Shown: in pieces, positions 1 through 6,459 of the stretch
Layout: every line of letters starts with the position of its first letter
Position numbering within the stretch: the first letter of the stretch is position 1
Assembly (NCBI GenBank): GCA_964471755.1
Contig: CAYYJM010000205.1
Coordinates: 1-11,729 of the forward strand
DNA length: 11,729 nt
Source of the DNA: CAYYJM01 sp964471755
GTDB taxonomy: Bacteria > Planctomycetota > Planctomycetia > Gemmatales > Gemmataceae
Direction of reading: 5' to 3'
Made by a program: the position numbers and the translations under genes
The notes under the pieces: model-generated
The model's database searches: none
Seen by the model: only the letters and a program-made list of their open reading frames with translations
Told to the model about the DNA's origin: nothing

Positions 1-20
1 TGCGCTCCCGTCGGAGCATC

Positions 21-82
21 GGTGGGCCTGCGCTGTTCCGGCCTTCCGGGACGATTGGGCGTCGGTGGCGCTCCCGCCCACC
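21..82. repeat. Imperfect inverted-repeat intergenic sequence
   Basis: GGTGGGC at 21-27 is matched by its reverse complement GCCCACC at 76-82, and the stretch between contains further GGTGG and CCGCCC blocks. Nothing here looks coding. Similar short GC-rich 'GGTGGGC...GCCCACC' elements occur scattered between planctomycete genes, so this may be one copy of a dispersed family. Only one copy lies in this window, so the repeat status is an inference. Confidence 0.25.
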
Positions 83-121
83 CTACATGCCTCCACTACT
101 GGGATCCGCCCGCCGGGTGCC

Positions 122-150
122 TGGTCATCAGAATCCGCGTCGGGTATGCT
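122..150 (+). promoter_or_regulatory. Candidate sigma70-type promoter for the secreted protein gene
   Basis: TGGTCA at 122-127 (4 of 6 match to the -35 consensus) lies 17 bp before TATGCT at 145-150 (a -10-like hexamer). Transcription would begin near 157 and give a leader of about 34 nt before the ATG at 191. The Shine-Dalgarno-like GGAGAA at 181-186 falls within that leader. The match is modest but well placed. Confidence 0.35.
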
Positions 151-190
151 GTCAGCAGAGTTCTCCTGTCCTGTTTTGCCGGAGAAGAAC

Positions 191-1171
191 ATGCGTCGCC
201 TGTCTGGTCACGCGGTTGTGCTGCTGCTCCCGGCCTTTCTGGCCGGTGTCGTGCTGGCCGTTCCGGTCCCCGTCACCGTCGAACCGATCAAGGATCGCAA
301 GGCCTTCATCCCGTACCGCAAGTACGAGCCTCTGCCCGGCAAGGTAGTTGGCGTCCTGGTCGCCAACGTCGTCGCGGTGATGGGCCAGGACGGCCGAAGT
401 GGGCCGCCCGACGCGATCGCGTTCAGCCGCAACGCCGGCAGCTACCGCTGGGTCTACACTCCGACCGAGGCGAACGCCCTCATCACCAACCTCCAGGTCC
501 AGGTCGGCGAGAAGGGCCAGCAGGTCAAGGTCTACCCGAAGTTGAACATGGCCAACGCGAAAAACCTCGCTCCCTGGAAGGTCGAGGGGCCCGTCGCCCT
601 GGTCGAGGTCGAGGTCAACGACGGCCTCGGGGCTCCTGCCGACGAAGGATTCGTCGCCACGAAGATGCGTCGTCTCGATCGGACGAAGGAGTTCCCGTTC
701 GACCTGCCGAAGGTGATTGCCGATCTGCGCAAGACCTACGCGGAGCATCAGAAATCGCACCAGGCCGCCTGGAACCGGGTCCTGGCCGACGCCCGGAAGA
801 AGTGGCTGAAGGACCGCCAACCGACGGGGCCACGGGAAACGCAGGAACTGTTTTACGTCACCTGGCTGGCCGACAAGAACCTGCTGCGGGTCCACTTCCG
901 CACCCGGATTAGCGACGGGGCCTACACCGAAGTGGACGGCGGCGCGGACATCAATCGCCTGCCGCCCCTGCGGCGGGGGTGGCGTGAAGCGCGACGCCCA
1001 CCGCCACCGCCTCCGGGCGGGAAGTTCCGCACGGGTACGACGTTCGGCGTCGAGTTCGGCGTCGCGTATGAGGTGGCGATAGACGGCGAGGTGGTCCGCA
1101 TCCTGGAACTATTGCCGGAGGCGTTCGGACAGGAGTTGCCGATTCCGCCCGGAGCCTCGAGCAGGAGATAA
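191..1171 (+). CDS. Secreted protein of unknown function
   Basis: This encodes 326 residues from the ATG at 191, chosen because GGAGAA lies 4 nt upstream and because the reading begins directly with a signal peptide. Residues 1-23 have two Arg, a hydrophobic core (VVLLLPAFLAGVVLA) and an Ala before a likely signal peptidase I cleavage site. There is no lipobox Cys, so a periplasmic or exported soluble protein is expected. The body has beta-rich stretches (VALVEVEVNDGLG), a charged helical segment around residues 175-220 and a Pro-rich turn (RRPPPPPPGGKF) near 275. The C-terminal block after it (TTFGVEFGVAYEV) is the part most like a conserved motif. I do not recognise a catalytic family. An upstream in-frame start at 65 would add 42 residues that bury the signal peptide, and is unlikely. 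Transcription probably ends at the hairpin at 1281-1325. Confidence 0.8.
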   Translation: MRRLSGHAVVLLLPAFLAGVVLAVPVPVTVEPIKDRKAFIPYRKYEPLPGKVVGVLVANVVAVMGQDGRSGPPDAIAFSRNAGSYRWVYTPTEANALITNLQVQVGEKGQQVKVYPKLNMANAKNLAPWKVEGPVALVEVEVNDGLGAPADEGFVATKMRRLDRTKEFPFDLPKVIADLRKTYAEHQKSHQAAWNRVLADARKKWLKDRQPTGPRETQELFYVTWLADKNLLRVHFRTRISDGAYTEVDGGADINRLPPLRRGWREARRPPPPPPGGKFRTGTTFGVEFGVAYEVAIDGEVVRILELLPEAFGQELPIPPGASSRR

Positions 1172-1199
1172 TCACTCGGCGGCCTTCTCAAGCATTACT

Positions 1200-1325
1200 A
1201 CCGCGCCGCGGTGCCTGGAAAATCAGGCCGTCAACCTTGTCGCACAGGGTGGGTAAGAAAGGGACGACACAAGCCCGGAAACGCAGCAAGGACTCGGGGC
1301 AGATCGCCCCGAGTCTTTGTTGCGT
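1200..1325 (+). other. Structured intergenic region, possible small RNA or long 3' UTR
   Basis: Three consecutive helices can form in a + strand transcript. The first is GCCTG (1213-1217) with CAGGC (1224-1228) around a GAAAAT loop. The second is CTTGT (1236-1240) with ACAAG (1269-1273), extended by CG (1241-1242) with CG (1265-1266) across a 2-nt bulge. The third is the 20-bp terminator hairpin at 1281-1325. No start codon with a Shine-Dalgarno and a sustained frame is visible on +. It could be a small RNA, or only the 3' UTR of the upstream gene, whose stop is at 1171. The 5' boundary is not determined. Confidence 0.25.
1281..1325 (+). terminator. Strong intrinsic terminator hairpin
   Basis: GACTCGGGGC (1291-1300) and GCCCCGAGTC (1306-1315) form a perfect 10-bp GC-rich stem around a 5-nt loop, followed on + by TTTGTT. 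Pairing continues outward through 1281-1290 and 1316-1325 to about 20 bp. The two imperfect outer pairs are G-U wobbles in the + transcript but C-A mismatches in the - transcript, so the structure appears built for + strand transcription. It lies downstream of the secreted-protein gene. It also begins 3 nt beyond the tRNA-Leu 3' end, so it may end the tRNA transcript as well. Confidence 0.65.
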
Positions 1326-1328
1326 AAG

Positions 1329-1413
1329 TGCCGGAGACAGGACTTGAACCTGCACAACCAGTAAAGGTTACCAGGCCCTCAACCTGGCGCGTCTGCCATT
1401 CCGCCACTCCGGC
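1329..1413 (-). tRNA. tRNA-Leu (anticodon GAG)
   Basis: Read on -, the 85-nt cloverleaf has acceptor arms GCCGGAG and CTCCGGC with discriminator A, and anticodon stem CCAGG/CCTGG enclosing the loop TTGAGGG. The anticodon GAG reads CUC and CUU leucine codons. The variable arm is long with its own stem (AACC/GGTT), as expected for a class II tRNA, and the T arm is GCAGG-TTCAAGT-CCTGT. CCA is not encoded (CTT follows the discriminator), so it must be added after transcription. Confidence 0.95.
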
Positions 1414-1422
1414 ATACTTCGT

Positions 1423-1450
1423 ATGGTAGAGCATTCTGCCAGGAAATCAA
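1423..1450 (-). promoter_or_regulatory. Candidate promoter of tRNA-Leu
   Basis: On -, TTGATT (1450-1445) lies 16 bp before TACCAT (1428-1423). The predicted start is within a few bases of the tRNA 5' end at 1413. Each hexamer matches consensus at 4 of 6 positions, and the placement is what a tRNA gene needs. Confidence 0.4.
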
Positions 1451-1458
1451 GAGGGCTG

Positions 1459-1483
1459 CGACGTTGAACCGCTCAGAACGTCG
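1459..1483 (-). terminator. Weak hairpin after the esterase gene
   Basis: CGACGTT (1459-1465) and AACGTCG (1477-1483) form a perfect 7-bp stem with an 11-nt loop. It sits 24 nt beyond the esterase stop codon and upstream of the tRNA promoter. There is no uridine tract directly after the stem on -, so it is at best a weak terminator or an mRNA 3'-end stabiliser. Confidence 0.3.
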
Positions 1484-1507
1484 GCGAAACCGGACCCACG
1501 GCCCGCC

Positions 1508-2432
1508 TCACTCGTCCTTGACCTGGTAGCCGCGCCAGAGCCAGCGGAGCGCGTCGGGCAGGATGCTGCCGCCGTGCTTCGAGTTGTGGGCTCCCTCGCC
1601 CCAGACCATCTTGTGGTCGTAGCCCTTCTCTTGCAAGGCGGCGGCCATCGCCTTGTTCGCCTCCGGCCAGCTGCCGAACTGGTTGACGATGTCGTTCTTG
1701 CCGTCCTGCTGGAAGACGCGGATCGGCTTCTTCGGCGTCCCCTTGACCAGGTCCGGATACTTGTTGCCACCGCGAATGTTGGTGAAGCTGCCGATCGTCN
1801 NNNNNNNNNACCTGGCGGAACTGGTCGGGCCGCTCCCAGGCGACCGTGAAGGCACAGATGCCACCACTGGACGCGCCACAGATGGCCCGGCCTTCCGGAT
1901 CCTTCGTGATTTTGACGTGCTTCTCGACCTCGGGAAGGATCTCGGTCATCAGGAAGGTCGCGTACTTGTCGGAGAGAGTGTCGTACTCGACGCTACGGTT
2001 CGTCGCCCGTTTCGACGGTGCCTGACCCGGGGCGAGGATCTTGGTGCCGGGATTGATGAAGACGCCCACGGTGACGGGCATCTCCTTGCCGTGAATGAGG
2101 TTGTCGAAAACAGTCGGCACACGCCAGGCTCCGTTGCGCGACTGATAACCGCCACCGTCCTGGAAAACCATGAGGGCGGCCGGCTTCTTGCCGTCGTACT
2201 GAGCGGGGATGTAGAGCCACCACTTCCGTGTCATACCGGGAAAGGTCTCGCTGTCCTTCATCTCGAACTCGAGAACCTTGCCCTTCGGGACGCCGGGCCG
2301 TTCCATCGAGTCGGGGCCGAGTTTGTACTGCGCGTCGGGATCGGCCTTCTTGGTATCCTGAGCCGTCGCGACTGGCACGCTGGCCAGAGCCAGAGCGAGC
2401 AGAGGTGCGGTGAAGAGACGCGGAAGATTCAT
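1508..2432 (-). CDS. Secreted alpha/beta-hydrolase esterase, enterochelin-esterase-like (PF00756 type), broken by an assembly gap
   Basis: The start is the ATG at 2432, with GGAG about 10 nt upstream, which opens a signal peptide (MNLPRLFTAPLLALALA...ATAQ). An in-frame ATG at 2501 would hide that signal. Residues to Gln207 run up to ten Ns at 1800-1809. They include FQDGGGY and the nucleophile elbow GASSG with Ser188. After the gap the protein continues in a different frame from TIGSFTNIRGG to the stop at 1508, with the acid region FQQDGKND and the catalytic His region GEGAHNSKHGG. Both halves match one esterase family, so this is a single gene of roughly 305 residues. The gap length of 10 does not preserve frame, so it is a scaffolding artefact rather than a true frameshift. 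It probably hydrolyses ester bonds outside the cytoplasm; the substrate is unknown. yaiI ends 83 bp upstream on the same strand, and a weak promoter (ATGCAA 2496-2501 / TCGATA 2473-2478 as read on +) may lie between. Confidence 0.85.
1800..1809. other. Assembly gap (10 Ns)
   Basis: Ten undetermined bases lie inside the esterase gene. The flanking codons are in different frames, so the true missing length differs from 10 (it must be 0 modulo 3 rather than 1 modulo 3). Family resemblance (QVLSTIGSF-like) suggests only a few residues are missing. Confidence 0.95.
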
Positions 2433-2515
2433 CGAGTCGGCTCCGTGGGGGTGGTCTGCGGTCGGTGGCTTATCGATACCCCGGCGGAAGGGCGGATGCA
2501 AGGAGATTCACCGAC

Positions 2516-2965
2516 TCACTTCCCGCGCAGCGCCGCGTTGATCAGTTCATCGAGCTTCGACAGAAAGCGTGAGCGGTCCTTCTGCGTCATCGGTGCCGGG
2601 CCGCCTGAGACGGTGCCATCCTGACGGAGCGTGTTCATCAGTTCGCGCATCGCCAGGGCGGCACCGATGTCGTCCTCGGTGAACGGTTCGCCCCGAGGGC
2701 TCAGGACGCGCGATCCCTTCACCAGGCAGCGGGCGGCGAGCGGAATGTCGGCCGTGACCACCACGTCGCCCGAGTTGGCCTGCTCGGCGATCCAGTCATC
2801 GACTTCCTCGTGGCCGGCACGGGTGATCATCTCGATGAGCGGATCATTCGGCACCGCCAGAGCGTACCGGGCGACGACGAGGACGCGGACGCGGTAGCGA
2901 CCCGCGACGCGGTACGCCTCGGCCTTGACCGGGCAGGCGTCGGCGTCGAGGTAGAGGATCGTCAT
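2516..2965 (-). CDS. YaiI/YqxD family protein (DUF188, UPF0178)
   Basis: This gene encodes 149 residues from the ATG at 2965, which has GGAG at about 9 nt spacing. The longer in-frame reading to 3175 runs across the divergent ABC-F start and is not credible. The N-terminus MTILYLDADACPVK is the hallmark of the family, with acidic residues D7 and D9. Later family features are VDDWIAEQA (D56, D57), VTADIPLA (D73) and SPRGEPFT (89-96). The length is normal for the family. The fold is related to PIN/NYN nucleases and the conserved acidic residues suggest a metal site, but the cellular role is not established. The gene is divergent from the ABC-F gene with 76 bp between starts, and lies 83 bp upstream of the esterase on the same strand. 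Confidence 0.9.
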   Translation of the reverse strand: MTILYLDADACPVKAEAYRVAGRYRVRVLVVARYALAVPNDPLIEMITRAGHEEVDDWIAEQANSGDVVVTADIPLAARCLVKGSRVLSPRGEPFTEDDIGAALAMRELMNTLRQDGTVSGGPAPMTQKDRSRFLSKLDELINAALRGK

Positions 2966-2987
2966 CGCTGGTCTCCGGGGTGGGGCG

Positions 2988-3001
2988 TCCGCTATCCTGA
3001 A
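2988..3001 (+). promoter_or_regulatory. Candidate -10 region of the ABC-F gene
   Basis: TATCCT at 2993-2998 lies within TCCGCTATCCTGAA, 43 nt before the ABC-F start. No good -35 is seen at 16-18 bp. Support comes from a nearly identical block (one difference in 14) at 4900-4913, which does have a good -35. Confidence 0.3.
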
Positions 3002-3041
3002 GGGAGTGCCCACGGAATTGTACCACGGCCGAGGCGATTCG

Positions 3042-4850
3042 ATGAGTGTCCTGCTGAGCGTGCAAGGTCTGACCCGAGGATTCGGTCCCCGACCCCTGTT
3101 CACGAACCTGTCGCTGAACCTCCGGGCCGGCGAACGACTCGGGCTCATTGGCGCGAACGGTGCCGGCAAGTCCACCCTGCTGCGTCTCCTGACCGGGCGT
3201 GACGAACCGGACGCTGGCGAGCGGATCGTCCGACAGGGAGCGCGTGTCGGCTATCTGGCCCAGGACGACACGTTTCCGGTGGGTCTGAGCGTCCGACAGG
3301 TGCTGCTGGAGGCCCTGGCCACGGAGGCGCTGGACGACCACGAACGCGAGGTGGCCGCTGACATCGCCTTGGCACAGGTCGGCTTCACGGACGGAGAGCA
3401 GCCGGCGGCGACACTTTCGGGCGGCTGGCGAAAGCGGCTGGCCCTGGCCCGTCAGTTGGTCCTCAGGCCCGACGTGCTGCTGCTGGATGAACCGACGAAC
3501 CATCTCGACCTGCCCGGTATCGTCTGGCTGGAGAAACTCCTGCGCGGGGCGAAGTTCGGCTACCTCGTGGCGACCCACGACCGGGCCTTTCTGCGGGCGG
3601 TGGCCGATGAGGTGATCGAGATCGGGCGCTACTACCCGGAGGGCTACTTCCGGGCTCCGGGTACCTACGACGACTTCGTCGATCGTCGCGAAGAGTTCCT
3701 GGCCGGTCAGGCCGCCCAGCAGGAGCGCATGGCGAACCAGGTGCGCGTCGAGACGGAATGGCTCGGTCGCAAGGCGGCAGCTCGGACGCGCAAGGCCGGT
3801 TCGCGCATCGACGACGCCATGCAGCGGCGGCAGGATCTGGCCGAGTTGAAGGTTCGCAACGCGGCGGCGGGGTCGGCCGGCATCGATTTCGTCGCCACGG
3901 GACGCAAGTCGCGCAAGCTGTTGACAGCGACGGGCCTGTCGAAATCGCTCGGCGGTCGGCAACTGTTCCAGGACGTGGACATCACGTTGTCACCCGGCAC
4001 GAAACTCGGCCTGCTCGGAGCCAACGGCAGCGGCAAGAGTACGCTCCTGCGCGCCCTCGCTGGCCTGGTTGAGCCAGACACGGGAACGATCGTCCGGGCC
4101 GACGCCTTGCAGACGGAGATGTTCGAGCAGGGCCGTTCGTCGCTGGACCAGGCCGTGACGTTGCGAAAGGCCCTCTGTCCGGAGGGCGACACGGTGCAGT
4201 ATCGCGGTCGGCCGTTGCACGTCGTGGCCTGGGCGAAGCAGTTTCTGTTTCGGCCGGAGCAACTCGACGTGACGCTGGCGAGCCTGTCCGGTGGCGAGCA
4301 GGCCCGGGTGCGGATCGCCCAGCTGATGCTTCGGCCGGGCGATCTGCTCCTCCTCGACGAACCGACGAACCACCTCGACATCCCCGCGCTGGAGGTTCTG
4401 GAAGAGAGTCTGAGCGAGTTTCCGGGAGCGCTGGTGATCGTGAGCCACGACCGTGAGTTGCTCGATCGGATCTGTACCGAGGTGATCGGCCTGGACGGCC
4501 AGGGCAACGCCGGCAGTTACGCCAGCGTGTCGCAATGGTTGTCGGCGTACGAGCGTTCGATCGCGGAGCGTGAGGCGGCCAGGAAACCAACGCCGACGGC
4601 GAAACCAACAACGAATCCAACGTCAAAGCCAAGGAAATTGAGCTACGCCGAGCAGAAGGAGCTGGACGGCATGGAAGCGGCGATCCAGTCGGCCGAGGAG
4701 AGCGTGACGGCCTGTCAGGCGAAGGTCGAGGCAGCGGCCACGGCTGGCCACGTTGTGCTGACGGAGGCGTGTCAGGCGCTGGAAGCGGCGCAGGCAACGG
4801 TCGAGCGATTGTACGCCCGGTGGCAGGAGTTGGAGGCGAAACGGGGCTGA
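3042..4850 (+). CDS. ABC-F family ATPase, Uup-like
   Basis: The product has 602 residues and two ABC ATPase domains with no membrane segments. The start ATG at 3042 has GAGG at 3031-3034. Domain 1 has Walker A GANGAGKST (37-45), signature LSGGW (125-129), Walker B with DEPTNHLD (144-156) and switch His179. The inter-domain linker spans roughly 205-290 and is rich in Arg (RKAAARTRKAGSR). Domain 2 has Walker A GANGSGKST (326-334), signature LSGGEQ (415-420), Walker B with DEPTNHLD (433-446) and switch His469. A Thr/Pro/Lys-rich tether (515-531) leads to a C-terminal coiled coil (533-600). The LSGGW first signature and the C-terminal coiled coil are typical of Uup rather than EttA. ABC-F proteins act on ribosomes; Uup-type members also bind branched DNA and influence transposon excision. 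All catalytic motifs are intact. It appears to be a single-gene unit. Confidence 0.92.
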   Translation: MSVLLSVQGLTRGFGPRPLFTNLSLNLRAGERLGLIGANGAGKSTLLRLLTGRDEPDAGERIVRQGARVGYLAQDDTFPVGLSVRQVLLEALATEALDDHEREVAADIALAQVGFTDGEQPAATLSGGWRKRLALARQLVLRPDVLLLDEPTNHLDLPGIVWLEKLLRGAKFGYLVATHDRAFLRAVADEVIEIGRYYPEGYFRAPGTYDDFVDRREEFLAGQAAQQERMANQVRVETEWLGRKAAARTRKAGSRIDDAMQRRQDLAELKVRNAAAGSAGIDFVATGRKSRKLLTATGLSKSLGGRQLFQDVDITLSPGTKLGLLGANGSGKSTLLRALAGLVEPDTGTIVRADALQTEMFEQGRSSLDQAVTLRKALCPEGDTVQYRGRPLHVVAWAKQFLFRPEQLDVTLASLSGGEQARVRIAQLMLRPGDLLLLDEPTNHLDIPALEVLEESLSEFPGALVIVSHDRELLDRICTEVIGLDGQGNAGSYASVSQWLSAYERSIAEREAARKPTPTAKPTTNPTSKPRKLSYAEQKELDGMEAAIQSAEESVTACQAKVEAAATAGHVVLTEACQALEAAQATVERLYARWQELEAKRG

Positions 4851-4882
4851 ACCGGACGCCCTGGGGATAGCCCACCTGTCTT

Positions 4883-4910
4883 CTGACAACCGAACTCGCT
4901 CCACTATCCT
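4883..4910 (+). promoter_or_regulatory. Candidate promoter reading antisense into the HD-domain gene
   Basis: CTGACA at 4883-4888 (5 of 6 to TTGACA) lies 16 bp before TATCCT at 4905-4910. The -10 block TCCACTATCCTGAA (4900-4913) nearly repeats the one before the ABC-F gene. No sense + strand gene follows, so a transcript would run antisense to the HD gene from its 3' end. A small hairpin ACGCC/GGCGT (4919-4931) followed by TTCT lies just downstream. Confidence 0.3.
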
Positions 4911-4947
4911 GAACGACCACGCCAGCGGCGTTTCTCACCAGGAACGG

Positions 4948-5556
4948 TCAGTTCAACGCCGCCAGTTCGCGCAGGAGGTTCGCCCTGGCTCGTTCTTCAT
5001 GGCTGGCCCGGAATCGCTCCGTGAAGTAGAGGTGCTCTCGCTCCAGGAACCGGGTCAGCACCTCGGCCCGGCCCTGTCGATAGGCCGATTCCGTAACCCA
5101 GTCATACTCGCGTCGAATGGCCGCCGCGTAGGCGTCGTACGTCTCGGACTTCTCGCCCAGGATGGCCAGGTCGGCATCGAGCAGCAGTTGGCCAGCCTCA
5201 TCGTCCGGGCTCGTCGTGTGAGTGCGAGTCAGCAGCACCAGACGGACGACCTCGTCGATCTGGTCCGGGTCGAGCGTGAGTCGGGCCAACTGTTCCCGTG
5301 CGAGTTGAGCGCTCTCCGCCTCGTTCTGGCTGGAGCGGGGATCGTAGATCGCATCGTGGAACCAGACCGCCAGAACAACGGTCGCAGCGGCTCCCGACAC
5401 CAGGTCGAGCAGCGTTCGCAGATGGGCCAGGGTGTGATAGTGACGCTGCGGCTCGTCCCAGCGGTGCAGGAGATCCCGGCCGAGTTCCTCGACGAGCGGG
5501 CCGGTTCGCTGCAACGCGGCAAGCGTGGCATGCCAGCGACTCAGCAGGTCGTTCAT
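4948..5556 (-). CDS. HD-superfamily metal-dependent phosphohydrolase (COG4339-like)
   Basis: The product has 202 residues and no signal peptide, so it is cytoplasmic. The metal-binding pattern is visible in order: RHYHTLAH (H39, H41), WFHDAIYD with the HD pair H67-D68, the NEAESA segment (E79, E81), H113 and LLLDADL (D127, D129). The C-terminal half has the IRREY...GR..VL..FL pattern and ends with an ERARANLLREL helix, as in the group of predicted HD hydrolases close to COG4339. The substrate is unknown; HD proteins cleave phosphoester bonds, often in nucleotides. Its ATG at 5554-5556 overlaps the stop of the preceding lipoprotein gene as ATGA, which implies translational coupling. It is the last gene of a three-gene minus-strand operon and is convergent with the ABC-F gene. 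Confidence 0.88.
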   Translation of the reverse strand: MNDLLSRWHATLAALQRTGPLVEELGRDLLHRWDEPQRHYHTLAHLRTLLDLVSGAAATVVLAVWFHDAIYDPRSSQNEAESAQLAREQLARLTLDPDQIDEVVRLVLLTRTHTTSPDDEAGQLLLDADLAILGEKSETYDAYAAAIRREYDWVTESAYRQGRAEVLTRFLEREHLYFTERFRASHEERARANLLRELAALN

Positions 5557-5966
5557 TGATCCAGACGCATCTTGCGGATGGCCAGGGTGATCCGGGTCAT
5601 GGTGTCGTTGACGGCCTTCTCGTCCATCGAGCGGGCGGCCGTGGTCAGGACGCCGGCCTCCTTGCGGAGCTGATCGCTCATGTCGGCCAGGTTGGCCTTC
5701 TGTTGCGGCGGCACGTCCCAGGTCTTCGGCAGGATCTGCGCTGTCTGTTCCAGGGCGCGGGCGGCGTCCTGAAGTTCGTTCCAGTTGTTGCGGTAGAAGG
5801 CCGCGTTGGCCAGCTCGGCCTGGGCGCGGGCGCGGGTCAGAACCTCGGCGTACGAGGGGGGTGGCCCCTTCTCCGGCAACGGGGTCAGAGCGGCACGCTG
5901 ATCGGTGCCGGTCGTCTGGCAGCCGATCAGGATCAGTAACGCGGTGGCAAGCAGGATGGTTCGCAT
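5553..5966 (-). CDS. Small lipoprotein with helical body, unknown function
   Basis: This is a 137-residue lipoprotein starting at the ATG at 5966. AAGGG lies 8 nt upstream, whereas the in-frame GTG at 5975 has poor spacing. The signal peptide MRTILLATALLILIGC ends in the lipobox LIGC, so Cys16 should be lipidated. A Pro-rich linker (TPLPEKGPPPSYAE) leads to a largely alpha-helical domain with several Ala/Leu/Gln-rich helices (LTRARAQAELANAAFYRNNW, ALEQTAQILPKTW, MSDQLRKEAGVLTTAARSMD) and a basic C-terminus. The repeating 'NNWNELQDAARALEQTAQ' style resembles helical-hairpin envelope proteins, but I recognise no named family. It sits 22 bp after the first lipoprotein gene and overlaps the HD gene by 4 nt, so these are probably cotranscribed. 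Confidence 0.8.
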   Translation of the reverse strand: MRTILLATALLILIGCQTTGTDQRAALTPLPEKGPPPSYAEVLTRARAQAELANAAFYRNNWNELQDAARALEQTAQILPKTWDVPPQQKANLADMSDQLRKEAGVLTTAARSMDEKAVNDTMTRITLAIRKMRLDQ

Positions 5967-5988
5967 GGCAGACACCCTTGCGGAAGAC

Positions 5989-6225
5989 TCATCGGCCCGT
6001 CGAGATCGGGATCTCCGCGTACGTGCGGGGACCGGCAGACTGGAGGGTCTGGTCGGGGAACGCCGTCAGGTTCCGGGCACGGAGTTCCTGTTCCTCCATC
6101 GTCAGAGTCGGGCGGGAGACACGGAAGGCCGGCACCGGGCCGCGTTCCACCGGCCCGACGGCCTTGCAACCGACCAGCAGGAAAGTCGTCACCATCAGCA
6201 AAGTCGCGATCGGGCGGGCTACCAT
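5989..6225 (-). CDS. Very small lipoprotein, unknown function
   Basis: This encodes 78 residues from the ATG at 6225, with the strong Shine-Dalgarno GAGGAG 5 nt upstream. A longer in-frame reading extends to 7125, but it lies antisense to the methyltransferase gene and lacks coding character. The N-terminus MVARPIATLLMVTTFLLVGC is a lipoprotein signal with lipobox LVGC, so Cys20 is the predicted lipidation site. The mature part is only about 58 residues, with a charged helix (LTMEEQELRARNL) and a polar tail ending TYAEIPISTGR. I recognise no domain. It is the first gene of the operon that continues with the second lipoprotein and the HD hydrolase. Confidence 0.75.
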   Translation of the reverse strand: MVARPIATLLMVTTFLLVGCKAVGPVERGPVPAFRVSRPTLTMEEQELRARNLTAFPDQTLQSAGPRTYAEIPISTGR

Positions 6226-6277
6226 TTCGGCTCCTCGATGTTCAGAGGGACGCTGCCCTGCAACCCTATCTCCCTCC

Positions 6278-6283
6278 AGTATA
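6278..6283 (-). promoter_or_regulatory. Candidate -10 of the lipoprotein-HD operon
   Basis: On -, TATACT (6283-6278) would start transcription near 6270 and leave a leader of about 45 nt. The matching -35 at 17 bp (TTCGGA) is poor. The spacer contains seven consecutive cytosines on this strand. Confidence 0.3.
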
Positions 6284-6354
6284 GCGTGACGGGGGGGCCG
6301 TCCGAAAGGAGGCGAATCGACTTCCGGGACCGATATTGCACGTCGATCATCCGG

Positions 6355-6423
6355 TATAATCCGCAAAACCCTCCCGGTCGTCCCGTCTGGTACTCTGGGA
6401 ACCTTTCTCACCGCGTGTAAAAT
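6355..6423 (+). promoter_or_regulatory. Candidate -10 elements upstream of cobA-hemD
   Basis: A perfect TATAAT lies at 6355-6360, but the best -35-like TTGCAC (6336-6341) is only 13 bp away, too short for a standard promoter. A second candidate, TAAAAT at 6418-6423, has CTGGGA at 6395-6400 with a 17-bp spacer. The 234-bp divergent gap between 6226 and 6459 contains no other gene, and I see no cobalamin riboswitch signature. Confidence 0.3.
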
Positions 6424-6459
6424 GGCGAAAGACGAGGGCCTCGTGAAGCGGGAGGGGTC

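Noticed and set aside
1265..1295. CCCGGAA...AGCA resemblance to the SRP RNA apical domain
   Set aside because: The bases on either side of GGAA (CCC and ACG) do not pair, so the SRP domain IV helix cannot form.
1231..1434. Open frame on - encoding a peptide containing GVAEWQTRQ
   Set aside because: It is the translation of the tRNA-Leu gene; such spurious peptides are a known artefact over tRNA loci.
1473..1799. Alternative C-terminus of the esterase read straight through the Ns
   Set aside because: That frame is low-complexity and lacks esterase motifs, while the shifted frame ending at 1508 has the expected acid and histidine regions.
2844..3962. Long open frame on - opposite the ABC-F gene
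   Set aside because: Composition is that of an antisense shadow in high-GC DNA; the + frame encodes two complete ATPase domains.
3982..4938. Second long antisense frame opposite the ABC-F gene
   Set aside because: It is Arg/Pro/Ser-rich, with no domain, and fully overlaps the well-supported ABC-F gene.
4999..5559. 186-codon frame on + opposite the HD gene
   Set aside because: Although a promoter-like element precedes it, the peptide shows no motif, and the - frame carries all HD metal ligands.
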